Source: Dyadobacter chenhuakuii
Lineage (GTDB): Bacteria > Bacteroidota > Bacteroidia > Cytophagales > Spirosomataceae
Length of the DNA: 64,000 bases
Assembly: GCF_023821985.2 (NCBI RefSeq)
Contig: NZ_CP099631.1
Coordinates: forward strand, 1 to 64,000
Direction: 5' to 3'
Both the position numbers and the translations under genes were made by a program. This document shows, one piece after another, positions 8,000 to 17,493 of this stretch. The stretch's first letter is position 1. Each line of letters opens with the position of its first letter. The notes below the pieces were generated by a model. The model worked only from the letters and a program-made list of their open reading frames with translations. It had not been told where the DNA came from and searched no databases.

Positions 8000-8544
8000 A
8001 TGGTATAGATTTACCTTGATAGATTTCCTTTAAAATCTCATATTGGGCTTAACAACTACTCAAACTGCGATTTTCTCCCCCTGCATGTAGCCTCAATCAG
8101 CCGGTAACGTTCTGCAATGTACGTCTAACTCAAACCAATGCGCAGTAATGTTTCGATCTCTGGCCTGAATCTATCAAGCTTGCTCCCGCCCGGGCCAGTC
8201 GGGGAATAATGCATAATTTAATACAACGGCGGTTTAAATGGTGCATATAGACTTTTTTTATCGGCTTTAACTGAATAATATTCCGTGGTTCTTCCATACT
8301 CTTAGACCTTGACCTGTCCTGAATCCTGGTTCCTATATCACGCCAATTTAATCCTGAAACTTCCGTGCAAAAGAGTCCTGAAGCCTACATCGGAGATCTG
8401 ATTCCCCGCCATCAGGTATGTATTTTAACGAACGTTTCTTTACATAATCCAAAACCAACAAATCTTCATCAATTTGTTTATTTATATTGACATGTATTTA
8501 ATCTAAATGTAATATATTTGATTTTATTAAGTTTCGTACATAAA
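8000..8544. other. Intergenic region with right copy of the direct repeat
   Basis: No gene seen. Bases 8315-8449 are the right member of the ~134-bp direct repeat pair. The rest is unassigned; part may hold the resolution site of the adjacent resolvase. Confidence 0.5.
8315..8449. repeat. Direct repeat, right copy
   Basis: Partner of 5105-5238. It lies immediately upstream of the resolvase start. Together the two copies bracket the b561, catalase-peroxidase and AraC genes. Confidence 0.65.
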
Positions 8545-9147
8545 ATGATCAAATTAGGATACGCCCGGGTCTCCACCCAAGAACAGAATCTGGACCTTCA
8601 ACTGGATGCATTAAAGAAGGAGGGGTGCAAGCAAGTTTTCACCGATAAGGTTTCCGGAGTAAAGGCTACCAAGCCAAATTTTGAAAAATTGATGGAGTAT
8701 GCGCGGCCCGGTGACACTATTGTCATTTGGAAATTGGACCGGCTTGGAAGAAGTACTATTAAGCTGATTGAGCTGATTGAAGAATTAAAAAACAAGGGAG
8801 TGAATCTTAAATCACTTTCTGAATCCATCGATACCAGTACGGCGACGGGCAATCTATTTTTTCAGTTCATGTGCGTGTTAGCCGAACATGAGCGTAACAT
8901 TATCCGCGAGCGTACAAAAGCAGGCCTAGAGTCGGCCCGGGCAAGGGGCCGATCCGGGGGCAGGCCAGAAGGGTTAAGCGAGCGCTATCGCAAAATTGCC
9001 CCGGAAGTCAAGGAAATTTATGAGAAGAACAGTCGGAGTACCGATGAAATCAGAGAAATGTTCAAAATAAAAAGTCAGCCTACATTGTACAAAATTTTAA
9101 AGTACAGTGGTGTTGATATTAAGGGTTTTTTGAAGAAGAGACGATAG
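8545..9147 (+). CDS. Serine site-specific recombinase (resolvase/invertase)
   Basis: 200 residues from ATG 8545 (an upstream TTG would add nine residues without homology). The catalytic domain starts with GYARVSTQEQN, active serine S10; later motifs include WKLDRLGRS and LAEHERNIIRERTKAGL with the helix E, then ARARGRSGGRP and a C-terminal helix-turn-helix ending PTLYKILKYSG. This is the intact small resolvase/invertase architecture. The Tn3 TnpA relic at 12541-12807 and the resolvase relic at 2965-3298 suggest Tn3-type origins; it may now act as a plasmid multimer resolvase. Recombination site not identified. Confidence 0.93.
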   Translation: MIKLGYARVSTQEQNLDLQLDALKKEGCKQVFTDKVSGVKATKPNFEKLMEYARPGDTIVIWKLDRLGRSTIKLIELIEELKNKGVNLKSLSESIDTSTATGNLFFQFMCVLAEHERNIIRERTKAGLESARARGRSGGRPEGLSERYRKIAPEVKEIYEKNSRSTDEIREMFKIKSQPTLYKILKYSGVDIKGFLKKRR

Positions 9148-9438
9148 TGCCGTGGCTTTTGATACGGCGGCGTGGCCGACTAGGCCGTTGCCGTACAAAC
9201 TTGTACTTTAACCCAAGCTAGCAAACGAAGGCCAGAGATATCTAATACGATTAGCCAGGATTGCGGTTGGCATCTGCGTAGCGGACACTATCTCGAAATT
9301 TCGTTCAATAGTGAACGCTTTAAAATTCCAAAATCTACCGTTTGAGCGTTTAAAGGAATATTTACTGTATTGGCAGACTATTTTTCCCTCAGTATAGACC
9401 TGATCATAAATAACCCAAATTAAAGTACTTTATCCTAC
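9148..9438. other. Intergenic, no gene seen
   Basis: Contains a small self-complementary element CGAAATTTCG (near 9293-9302) but no coding signal. It presumably carries the promoter of the serine hydrolase gene. Confidence 0.4.
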
Positions 9439-10836
9439 ATGTTTTCTTCTAAAAACAATCTTTTCCTTACTATTATTTTTTGTTCCCTGACCACATTTTG
9501 CACAGCTCAAATCAAGTCGTTGAATGGCAAGGAAATTTTGCCAACAGCAATAGACGCCTTCCTGAAAAAGGAAATGGCGGCCGGGAGTATTCCCGGGCTA
9601 TCGATCGCTATCATCAATAATGGCAAGGTGGTTTACAGCCGCGAAATGGGGCTCGCGGACATTGAACAACAAACAAAGGTGACTCCTCAAACGCTTTTTG
9701 AAGCGGCATCTTTAACCAAATCAGTTTTTGCCTATTATGTGCTCAGGCAGGTAGAGAAAGGATTGATAGCACTGGACACCCCTTTATATAAATACATGCC
9801 ATATCCCGATATCGCTTACGATGAACGGTACAAACTGATAACAGCGCGAATGGCACTTAGTCACACAACAGGCTTCCCAAACTGGCGCGATGATGTAGTC
9901 CCAGACTCACTAAGCACCAAGGTTAAAAAAGGCAGTCTGTACTTGAACTTTCGACCGGGCACCCAGGTGAGCTATTCAGGAGAAGGATTTCAATATTTGG
10001 CTAAAACAATCGCCCATCTATTAAACACTAACCTGAGGGGCTTGGGAGAGATCATGAATAAAGAGGTTTGCACATCACTGGGAATGACAAATTCCACTTT
10101 AATAAGAAACAATTATGTTAACCAGTTCAAGGCGAGCGGATATTTGCGCAATGACGATGGTTCCAACTGGAAGGGTGATTTTGAAACTTTTGATGAGCTT
10201 AATGCCGCAGCAAGTTTACGTTCAAATGCGCCAGAGTTTGCTAAATTCATGATTGCGCTAATAAATAATAAGGGGTTGAAAAAACAATCTATGAATGAAA
10301 TGTTTAAAGATCAGGCTTATGATAATCCTCCATCACATACAGCGGCAAAAGGGTTAGGTGTGTTTATCCATCATACATCAGCCGGTGACCGCATTTCGCA
10401 TAACGGGAACAATCAAATTTTTAATGCTGATTACATCATGTATCCTGATAAAAAGAGTGGCTTCGTCATCTTTATTAACAACAACATGGAGGAGCACATC
10501 ATGCAGCATCTTGAATATTTTTTTAAACATGGTCAAGAATATCCGGTAAAGGATGCTGATATCCCTATTGATGTAAATAGTTACGTTGGAGAATATAGAA
10601 GTTCAGATCCAACAACACCTAATTTCGTTCTTCTTACGGAAAAGGGAAAGTTATTTGTGTATGTTAAGAATAATTCCCAACGAAAATATGAGCTCCACCC
10701 TGCCGCAAAAGATGACTTCTTTCTTAATGAGGTCATTGCCAAGTTGGTTTTCATCAGGGATAAAAATGGGATGATTATCGGTTTTGAAAAAGAACAGCAA
10801 TCTTTTTATAACGAAAAGTTTCGAAAAATAGATTAG
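9439..10836 (+). CDS. Secreted serine hydrolase, beta-lactamase/PBP4-like (class C fold)
   Basis: 465 residues with a signal peptide (LFLTIIFCSLTTFCTA). The SxxK motif is SLTK (S91, K94), the second motif YSGEG (the YxN position, here YSG) lies near 168-172, and HNGN in the C-terminal third replaces KTG, as in AmpC-like esterases and D-peptidases. The last ~90 residues form a beta-rich add-on domain typical of these Bacteroidetes hydrolases. The protein could be a peptidase, esterase or beta-lactamase; sequence alone does not say. It lies 83 bp before the S41 peptidase pseudogene, in the same direction. Confidence 0.85.
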   Translation: MFSSKNNLFLTIIFCSLTTFCTAQIKSLNGKEILPTAIDAFLKKEMAAGSIPGLSIAIINNGKVVYSREMGLADIEQQTKVTPQTLFEAASLTKSVFAYYVLRQVEKGLIALDTPLYKYMPYPDIAYDERYKLITARMALSHTTGFPNWRDDVVPDSLSTKVKKGSLYLNFRPGTQVSYSGEGFQYLAKTIAHLLNTNLRGLGEIMNKEVCTSLGMTNSTLIRNNYVNQFKASGYLRNDDGSNWKGDFETFDELNAAASLRSNAPEFAKFMIALINNKGLKKQSMNEMFKDQAYDNPPSHTAAKGLGVFIHHTSAGDRISHNGNNQIFNADYIMYPDKKSGFVIFINNNMEEHIMQHLEYFFKHGQEYPVKDADIPIDVNSYVGEYRSSDPTTPNFVLLTEKGKLFVYVKNNSQRKYELHPAAKDDFFLNEVIAKLVFIRDKNGMIIGFEKEQQSFYNEKFRKID

Positions 10837-10919
10837 TTTATCTTCCAGCATTGAGAGAGCATTAGCTTCTCTGAATCCCAAGCCCTATGTAAAGGCATTT
10901 CCGAAAATGTGAACCAATT

Positions 10920-12359
10920 ATGCCTTATTTTATTACTTTTTTGATTGCATTTTGTTTTTGCAACCCGGTTAAAGCACAAAACAGGAAACCTACTTACAAT
11001 CCACCACCAATAGCACTTAGAAAGCTTAACGAAGGGTAGCTTAAGGCAGATTTTGACAAATTAGAACATGCGCTTGTCGAAACATATGGAGGTATCTACC
11101 GTCTGAGCGATAGCATTAATGTCCAAAAAAGGTTCGATAAATATCGCAGACAGTTAGCGACCATAAATGACCAGGCTGACTTTATTTCACTATTGACAAC
11201 CTTAATTGCCAGTTTCAGGGAAGGCCACATGAAGGTGGAATATGATGATGAGACGAACAATCTTTTAAAAACATCGAAACTTTTCCCCTTCACTATTATG
11301 GTAGAAAATGGGAAATTGAGAGTGCTTTATAATGAAACTGCAGAAGACCAGTCAATTACCCCAGGCATGGAGATTCTAAGCATTAACGGCCATCAGTCTG
11401 GGCAGCTTATTAAGGCAATGATACCGCATATTTCAGCTGATGGATATGGCTATTCACACCGGAACAAGCGGCTCGCTGATAATTTTCCTCAAAACCTATG
11501 GCTATATTTTGGTCAGCAGGACCGGTTTACTATGAAAGCAAAAGACAGCGCCGGTAAGGTGATCACTACTAACGTAGTAGGGGTAACGGACGCGAACCGC
11601 GAAGTTAATAGACTTTCAATTGTCAACCTGCAAGTGAGAAAAGGTGTTACCCAATTTGAAGGTCGGGGTCCAAACGTATCTTTAAGCTTTACAAATGAAG
11701 GTAAAACTGCTAACCTGCGCATTCAGGGATTCAAAGGCAAAGAATTTGAAAATGAGTTGGATAGTGTTTTTAGAATTGTCGATCAAAAAAATACTAAGAC
11801 ACTGATACTTGATCTGCGGGGCAATGGTGGAGGTGAAGATGTTTATGGCGCAGCACTTGTTTCGCATCTTACATCAGCACCTTTCAGATATTTTAGAAAA
11901 ATACAAATGCGGACAATTAAACCTTCATTTGGTGGGTGGAGCCAAGATCTGCTTAATATACTAGACACAGGCACAGTTGCAGATCCTGTCGATCGACATC
12001 TCCTTACCGGTGCAATAAAAGCTGGTATTAATATACAATAACCATCTTCAATAAATTTCAAGGGGAAATTGTTCGTTCTGACAGATGGTTATACCTTCTC
12101 TACCGCCGCAGATGCTGCCGCTTTGATAAGGCAGATCACTACCGCGATCTTCATTGGGGAAGAAACAGGTGGAGGTGCGGAAGGGAATACTTCGGGCATA
12201 TTTTTACAAGCGAAACTGCCCAATTCTGGATTGAAGGTAAATATACCTTGCCTGTGCTATTGGAATGCCGTTACCGTCCGTAAGAAAAACAGAGGTGTTT
12301 TGCCCGATCATCCTTTAATAGACAGCGTAACTGATATATTAGAAAGCAACGACAGGTAA
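10920..12359 (+). pseudogene. Secreted S41-family peptidase with two in-frame stop codons
   Basis: Starting at ATG 10920, one frame runs 480 codons with a signal peptide (FITFLIAFCFCNPVKA), a helical domain, a PDZ-like region, the S41 core TLILDLRGNGGG and the nucleophile region LFVLTDGYTFSTAADAA. Two stops interrupt it: TAG at 11037-11039 (codon 40) and TAA at 12039-12041, where NIQ-stop-PSS probably replaced NIQYPSS by TAC to TAA. No frameshift is seen, unusual for an old pseudogene. Either the mutations are recent, or the stops are read through; the simplest reading is recent inactivation. Confidence 0.8.
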
Positions 12360-12540
12360 TGGAAGTATGCCGCTGCATTAGCCTTAGAATCTAATTAATG
12401 GTGATCCGTGAACCCCTATCATTTCCAACCTAAACATTGACAATACTCAAACAATGCGCCGAGATTGGCATGGTCACAAATCTCACTAGGAAGAGCTTGA
12501 TCAAACCCACGGTACTTTTTGTTCCATCTTTTAATATAAC

Positions 12541-12807
12541 CCAAAACAGGAAGAACAACAGCAAAAAGTAGTCAGGAGCCTGAACCTGATCACCAATATC
12601 GTTCTGGTCTGGAACACGGTTTATATACAAGAAGTTATCAAACAATTACACCAGGAAGGATACCCGATTGACGAAAATGACTTCGAATTTATCTCTCCTG
12701 CCCCTTTTGCTCATATTAACCGGCTGGGGAAATATTCTTTTAATACAGACCCGGATCTTGGTGGCAATGGTTTACGGCCCTTGAGAAAGCCAAAACTAAA
12801 TGCTTAG
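12541..12807 (+). pseudogene. C-terminal relic of a Tn3-family transposase
   Basis: An open stretch reads QKVVRSLNLITNIVLVWNTV, then QLHQEGYPIDENDFEFISP and HINRLGKYSF before a TAG at 12805-12807. The LNL..N.IVLWNT and HIN.LG.Y.F blocks are the conserved C-terminus of Tn3-type TnpA. The remaining ~850 residues are absent. Downstream bases 12808-12835 (ttcgctaacgccgtttttcg) resemble the usual sequence just past Tn3 tnpA genes. A transposon end probably lies here, but no intact 38-bp inverted repeat was recognised. Confidence 0.8.
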
Positions 12808-12849
12808 TTCGCTAACGCCGTTTTTCGCCCATTTGTAAAAAAAACCTCA

Positions 12850-13203
12850 TTAACTACAAGGATACCACAAGTGGACCGCAAGCCCACCTCAAATTTTGTT
12901 CGTAAATTTTTTTGAATAGATTACCAGGTTGATTAAACTACAAGGATACCACAATTAGACCGCAAGCCCACCTCAAATTTCGTCCGTAAATTTCTTTAAA
13001 TGGATCGCCAGGTTGATTAAACTACAAGGATACCACAATTAGACCGCAAGCCCACCTCAAATTTCGTCCGTAAATTTCTTTAAATGGATCACCTGGTTGA
13101 TTAAACTACAAGGATACCGCAAGCCCGCCTCAAATTTCGTTCGTAAATTTTCGTAAATGGATTACCAGGTTGATTAAACTACAAGGATACCGCAAGTCCA
13201 CTT
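12850..13203 (+). repeat. 84-bp tandem repeats, four copies plus a partial fifth
   Basis: The core CTACAAGGATACC starts at 12854, 12938, 13022, 13106 and 13179. The first three intervals are exactly 84 bp; the fourth is 73 bp because the last two units lack an 11-bp block (acaattagacc). Each unit also contains CCGCAAGCCCACCTCAAATT and GGTTGATTAAA. 84 bp is eight helical turns at 10.5 bp, so sites in each unit would face the same side. It is non-coding and lies upstream of mobC-mobA, so a transfer, partition or accessory replication site is plausible. Confidence 0.85.
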
Positions 13204-13355
13204 CAAGAATGTCTGATTGAATACTGTTAATCGCTAAAGGAGGTTTTTCCTGATTCCATTGGCGATCATATTTGCAGTTTTCTTTGAAGAAATCCATAAA
13301 TATGTCAACATCGTATAAACAAATATCGATAAAGTTCAATTTAAGTTAGACAGTT

Positions 13356-13472
13356 CGTATACAGCCCGTATACAGCCCGGATAGAGTCTTTTTATTAATT
13401 TTTGTCATTTTATATAAATTATACAGCCCGTATACAGCCCAGATACAGTCCGTATATAGCCCGCATATAGCC
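13356..13472 (+). repeat. 11-bp direct repeat arrays (CGTATACAGCC)
   Basis: Array one: 13356, 13367 and 13378 (three contiguous units). Array two: 13418, 13429, 13440, 13451 and 13462 (five contiguous units). Consensus CGTATACAGCC with A/G and C/T variants. A 29-bp AT-rich spacer separates the arrays. The period of one helical turn suggests cooperative binding of a small DNA-binding protein. Confidence 0.8.
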
Positions 13473-13526
13473 CTTCCATCTTTAAAGAGAGTGTGTAAAC
13501 TTAGGTAAGGGTATACTCTTTTTGAT

Positions 13527-13548
13527 TTGAACTATTAGAATAGTTCAA
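13527..13548. promoter_or_regulatory. Perfect 10-bp inverted repeat
   Basis: TTGAACTATT (13527-13536) and AATAGTTCAA (13539-13548) are perfect reverse complements with a 2-base spacer. It sits between the two families of 11-bp arrays. It may be an operator for the mob genes or a recombinase/relaxosome site. Confidence 0.6.
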
Positions 13549-13570
13549 TTATTCACTCTTTCATATTTAA

Positions 13571-13687
13571 AGTACATGCATGGTACACGTATAGTACATG
13601 CATCTACGCATTTTGAAGAATATTGTGGGTAAATTTTTCTTCCGCTTAAATTAAAGTACATGCATAATACTCGTAAAGTACCAGCAT
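13571..13687 (+). repeat. Second family of 11-bp direct repeats (AGTACATGCAT)
   Basis: Two triplets with an 11-bp period: 13571/13582/13593 (AGTACATGCAT, GGTACACGTAT, AGTACATGCAT) and 13655/13666/13677 (AGTACATGCAT, AATACTCGTAA, AGTACCAGCAT). In each triplet the middle unit is the divergent one. The motif is distinct from the CGTATACAGCC arrays but keeps the same spacing. Confidence 0.75.
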
Positions 13688-13969
13688 ATATCGTTGTTTA
13701 TTATACGAAAAAGGGGTTTGATCAATCTGCCGAGCTTCATTACTTATTTTTGTTCAATTTTTTGAGTCACATTCTATCAGAAAAAGGATATTTTATTACA
13801 AGAGGTATTAATCGAAGACCTTTTTTAAGGTACTTTTGCTTATACTTTTAAGAGTCGTAATAGCAAGCTATGTTTTCACCCGGTTAAAATTACACTTCGT
13901 TCATTTTATCCGTCTGAAAACCGCTTGCCCCCTGGGAGTCAATTCGCCCTCCGGCTCATTGTAGAAAAA

Positions 13970-14518
13970 ATGGAAAAGAAAGAAAGAGCTAAAAAAGCGG
14001 GGAGACCTAAGCTGGCCGCGAACCAGGTGAGAGTAAAAGTGACCCTGATGCTAACGCCTGATGAGATCACTAAGTTGAAAGCTGAGCAGGAAGGATACTC
14101 AGTTGACTTTACTGTTTTTTGTAGAGAAAAATTGCTTAACCGAGAATCTAAGATATTGCGCCGGCCAATTCCGGAAGATGTCAAAGCTGAAATGACCAAC
14201 ATTCTTCGTATGGCAGGAAGTGTGCTTTTGCTTGCAAAAAATACATCTGCCGACACCGTAATTTCGGATGAGTTTCGAAACATGGCGTCTGGTCTAAAAC
14301 GCATGGTTCAAAGGGCAGATTTTTCGATCAATGAAATGGTATTAAGCCAAAGTCTGATTGCCAGTATTGTTTCCCTGTTTATCAAAATTGAAAAATTGGT
14401 CAATAAGCTAGATAGAGACTTAGAGCCGGTGGCCGAGATTGATCTACTGCTACAAAAAATCAGGGAAAAGCTGCACTCATTTGCTGATATGTATAATCTT
14501 ACCAGTGATTTAAAATGA
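13970..14518 (+). CDS. mobC: Mobilization accessory protein, MobC-like (relaxosome)
   Basis: 182 residues from ATG 13970; a TTG at 13925 would add 15 non-homologous residues. The N-terminus is rich in lysine and contains KKAGRPKLAANQVRVKVTL and then MLTPDEITKLKAEQEGYS, the pattern of Bacteroidetes MobC/RHH plasmid mobilization proteins; the C-terminus is a helical bundle. MobC helps the relaxase open the DNA at oriT. Its TGA overlaps the relaxase ATG by 4 bases (ATGA), showing tight coupling. Confidence 0.85.
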   Translation: MEKKERAKKAGRPKLAANQVRVKVTLMLTPDEITKLKAEQEGYSVDFTVFCREKLLNRESKILRRPIPEDVKAEMTNILRMAGSVLLLAKNTSADTVISDEFRNMASGLKRMVQRADFSINEMVLSQSLIASIVSLFIKIEKLVNKLDRDLEPVAEIDLLLQKIREKLHSFADMYNLTSDLK

Positions 14519-15939
14519 TTGGAAATATTGGTAAACCTGGTGGTGACTTTCTAAACGCTATGATATACTGTAAGTATGATCGAAGCAGCGTTGATGAAAA
14601 CGGAGATTTAAAAATCAGGGGTGAGCTGGTTTATTTTCAAAACATCACCGCATTAGAATTATATGGTCCAGACATAGACCTTAGTTACATTGCTGATGAA
14701 CTTCATGGTGTGGCAGACCAAAACACCAGGACAAAAAGCCCTGTTGCGCATGTTAGCTTTTCTTTCCCGCCAGGTGAAAGCCCATCCAATGAAGTTTTGC
14801 AAAATATTGTGAAAGATTATGCAAAGGAATTTGGGTTGAGAGAGAATGGACTTGTTGCTTATAAACATGTTGACAAAGAACACGAGCACATACATATTAT
14901 AGCAAACAAGATAAATGAGCTGGGCAAGAATACCGTTTCAACGAGTTACGACTTTTTGGATATGGGTCATTTTTCCAGAAAAATGGAGAACAAGTATGGC
15001 CTTCAATCCACTAAACAAATGGATAGTTTATTGATTGATGGCAAAACAGAAAGGAAAAGCAACCCGATCCATACCCAGCTCAGAAACCATATTGACAAGA
15101 TGATTCCAGAATCAGGAGATTTGGAATCCCTACGGGTGATGCTTCTGCAAAAGGGTTTTAAGACCAAGATAAGCAACGGCATTACATTTATTCAGAAGTC
15201 GTCAGGTGTTGTTATCAAAGGATCTGATTTAGGGCGAGAGTATTCTAAGCTCAACCTTGAAAAAAGGATAGCTGGAAGCTATCTGACCGATGATAAGTTT
15301 GGTGTCGATAACCCCAAAACCACTGAAAAGGACAAATTGGAACAGTTGATTAAACGGACAGCGCCTGTTTCTAAAACATTCCCAGATTTTGTGGCTGCTT
15401 TAAACAAGGAAGGTTATGGTGTTCAAACGAAAGACATGATTAACAAAAAATCGGGAAAAGCTTTTACAAGTATTCTCTTCACAAAGAATTTCAGTACTCC
15501 GGACGAAAGCAAAGCTGATCTGCCAACCAGGAATTCGAAAATGATCACCGGAGCACAACTTGGGCCTGAATTCAAATATTCTGTCATTAATGGCAACATT
15601 AACAAAGGAACCTGGAACGATATCGGACACGGTTCTCCAATTACGAAATCTAAGGACAAATCTGAAAGCGAAAAGCCACTAATTAACAAGTCGAATAAAT
15701 CTGGCATTGAAACTTCCAGCAGCGCGGGAAGCCCAGGATTAGACTATATAATTGAACGATTGCTAACCAGCAATAATGCAGGACAAATTGAAGCCGATTC
15801 AGCTAAATCGCGTGGAAAAATTGCAGCAGAAGTAAAACGAAATGCTTCTGGTTATGATAATGAGTTTGGGACCCGTGGACTGGAAGAAATGAAAGAAGAA
15901 AAGAGGAAGGATCTTCGGGCAAAACCCAAGAAAATGTAA
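14515..15939 (+). CDS. mobA: Relaxase / mobilization nuclease (MobA/VirD2 type)
   Basis: 474 residues. The N-terminal relaxase domain includes VAHVSFSFPPGE (78-89) and the metal-binding histidine motif HVDKEHEHIHII (118-129; H118, H123, H125, H127), typical of PF03432 relaxases. A tyrosine in the first ~25 residues (Y18 or Y21) would be the nicking residue. The C-terminal half is variable and charged, with low-complexity polar stretches. Together with mobC this makes the element mobilizable; no type IV secretion genes are present, so a helper is needed. The repeat-rich region upstream likely contains oriT. Confidence 0.92.
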   Translation: MIGNIGKPGGDFLNAMIYCKYDRSSVDENGDLKIRGELVYFQNITALELYGPDIDLSYIADELHGVADQNTRTKSPVAHVSFSFPPGESPSNEVLQNIVKDYAKEFGLRENGLVAYKHVDKEHEHIHIIANKINELGKNTVSTSYDFLDMGHFSRKMENKYGLQSTKQMDSLLIDGKTERKSNPIHTQLRNHIDKMIPESGDLESLRVMLLQKGFKTKISNGITFIQKSSGVVIKGSDLGREYSKLNLEKRIAGSYLTDDKFGVDNPKTTEKDKLEQLIKRTAPVSKTFPDFVAALNKEGYGVQTKDMINKKSGKAFTSILFTKNFSTPDESKADLPTRNSKMITGAQLGPEFKYSVINGNINKGTWNDIGHGSPITKSKDKSESEKPLINKSNKSGIETSSSAGSPGLDYIIERLLTSNNAGQIEADSAKSRGKIAAEVKRNASGYDNEFGTRGLEEMKEEKRKDLRAKPKKM

Positions 15940-16142
15940 AGCTTAGTTAAACCAGCTGGCACCGGTAAGAGCAGCTTGATTAATTCAAAACTAAGATCTA
16001 GCCTCGCTTCTTACTGATTCGACATCAGTGATATATGCAGACGGTTATCCCCTCAGAGAAACAATTTTATATCACTGGATCAAAAGATGTATCAAGAAGT
16101 GTCAAAAAGTAACGTAACGGTCGCTTTTCCACAGTATCAAAT
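15940..16142. other. Intergenic between convergent genes
   Basis: No gene seen; the flanking genes converge on it. No clear hairpin terminator was identified. Confidence 0.3.
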
Positions 16143-16802
16143 TTAGAGGAGCTCATACTTGAAACGAAGATATTGTAAATCCTTAACAGCGGCATGTTTA
16201 AACGAAAGCTTCGCCTTTCCATTAAGAAAAGACAACCGTTGCTCAATTTGTTCAGGGGTTTGCTCCGTTTTTTTTAAAAATTGTTCGCTATCATCGGATG
16301 AAAGGATGTTCTCTAACCATGCCACAATTTCGTCCATTTCTTGTAAAAAGAGAGCCTTATATATGATTTTATGTCGCAGCTTCGCCTGTTTAAAAGCTAG
16401 TTTTGAGTCGGGAGCCCAATAAGTGCCGCCCATTCCCCATTGTTTAGCTGGATCTTTAATCTTAGCTGTACGCGTCCGTAATATATAGTCGATGTCTTGC
16501 TCTACTGTATTCTCTTCCAAGTCAGTGCCTAGAATATTTGATTTGTCAAACAAATAACCGTCCCCATCCAGAGCTACAGAGTAGGGTAGTAATCCCGCTT
16601 CAACTAAAGGTGCGTATTTATCTACTGGCAAGGAGTTATCTTTTGCTAAGACCTTTTTTACGGAAGCCCCTCCTTCAAACCTAGACAATTTTTCAACGAG
16701 TTTATCGATGGTTCGTTCGTTGCTAAAGGCTGCAACCGGATTTGCTTCGTCCGGCTCAATACCAGGGAAAAGCAAGTAAACTACATTATTTTCGGTACTC
16801 AT
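16143..16802 (-). CDS. Hypothetical protein
   Basis: 219 residues from ATG 16802 (a TTG at 16811 is possible). Soluble, acidic, no signal peptide or TM. Visible features are a hydrophobic start (NNVVYLLFPGIEPDE), a central aromatic patch KQWGMGGTYWAPDSK and a helical C-terminus. I do not recognise the family. It is the last of three minus-strand genes (17847 to 16143) of similar small soluble type, one of which has a paralogue at 22081, so a small contact-dependent immunity-like function is conceivable but unproven. Confidence 0.65.
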   Translation of the reverse strand: MSTENNVVYLLFPGIEPDEANPVAAFSNERTIDKLVEKLSRFEGGASVKKVLAKDNSLPVDKYAPLVEAGLLPYSVALDGDGYLFDKSNILGTDLEENTVEQDIDYILRTRTAKIKDPAKQWGMGGTYWAPDSKLAFKQAKLRHKIIYKALFLQEMDEIVAWLENILSSDDSEQFLKKTEQTPEQIEQRLSFLNGKAKLSFKHAAVKDLQYLRFKYELL

Positions 16803-17078
16803 GACTATCAAGCTTAAGCGTTATGTTTCTTATCAACGTGGAGCCAGTACACCCACCTTTTCAGGTATCAAGGTGTTATGGTGGTCACCTTATTTTTCCG
16901 CTACTTTAAACATCCTGTCACAAATGTAAAAGGGTGTCCGTAACCCACTACTTAATTATCAACCTTTTTTATTTTCCTTGGCAACTTCTCTTGTAAGCTA
17001 AGCCAATGCTTTTCCTATTTGGGATATATAACAGGGTTCAGTTTTTGCTGGGTACAGTTGGAAGCGCAAAGGGATTAT
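16803..17078. other. Intergenic, no gene seen
   Basis: About 276 bases with no coding signal. A short GGTATC/GATACC-like inverted pair near 16860 is too weak to assign. Confidence 0.3.
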
Positions 17079-17477
17079 TTATTCTGAGACTTTCTTGATC
17101 TGTTCTTTGATAAAGGCAATGAACTTTGAGCGTGATGTAAGAATGTTGGCCTCTTTTAAATCCGATAGGCTAAATGAGCCTGTTTTGTCAGGCTGGTCTA
17201 ACAAATAAAATTCAAAGTGATACACAGCTCCTTTCCCATTCTCTATTGTCTCTCTTTGATAATATTTGAGATACGCGCCTTCATCTTCAAATATGTGCTT
17301 CTGAAATGGACTAGGAAGATTGTCGCCAGGTCCAAATTTTTCATACCATGCCCGGGTTAAACCTTCAATCTTGTCTTCCGATAGATCCGGAAGTTGTTCT
17401 GCATAGAATTGTTTTAACTCTTTTATCGGGCTTACTCTAAATAGGCTCATGTCGGTATGTTTCAGTTCTGTTGGCAT
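17079..17477 (-). CDS. Hypothetical protein
   Basis: 132 residues, soluble, from ATG 17477. Charged and aromatic, with segments LTRAWYEKFGPGDNLPSPFQ and AVYHFEFYLLDQPD. No recognised family. It is separated by only 16 bp from the gene upstream (17494-17847), so both are probably co-transcribed. Confidence 0.65.
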   Translation of the reverse strand: MPTELKHTDMSLFRVSPIKELKQFYAEQLPDLSEDKIEGLTRAWYEKFGPGDNLPSPFQKHIFEDEGAYLKYYQRETIENGKGAVYHFEFYLLDQPDKTGSFSLSDLKEANILTSRSKFIAFIKEQIKKVSE

Positions 17478-17493
17478 TTGTTGCTGGTTTGGT

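Noticed and set aside
12850..13203. CRISPR array
   Set aside because: 84-bp units are contiguous without unique spacers and no cas genes are present.
13130..13339. Minus-strand ORF next to the 84-bp repeats
   Set aside because: Partly made of repeat sequence, with no recognisable protein pattern.
13660..13851. 63-residue plus-strand ORF starting in the 11-bp repeats
   Set aside because: Start lies within AGTACATGCAT repeats; hydrophobic but with no ribosome site or family.
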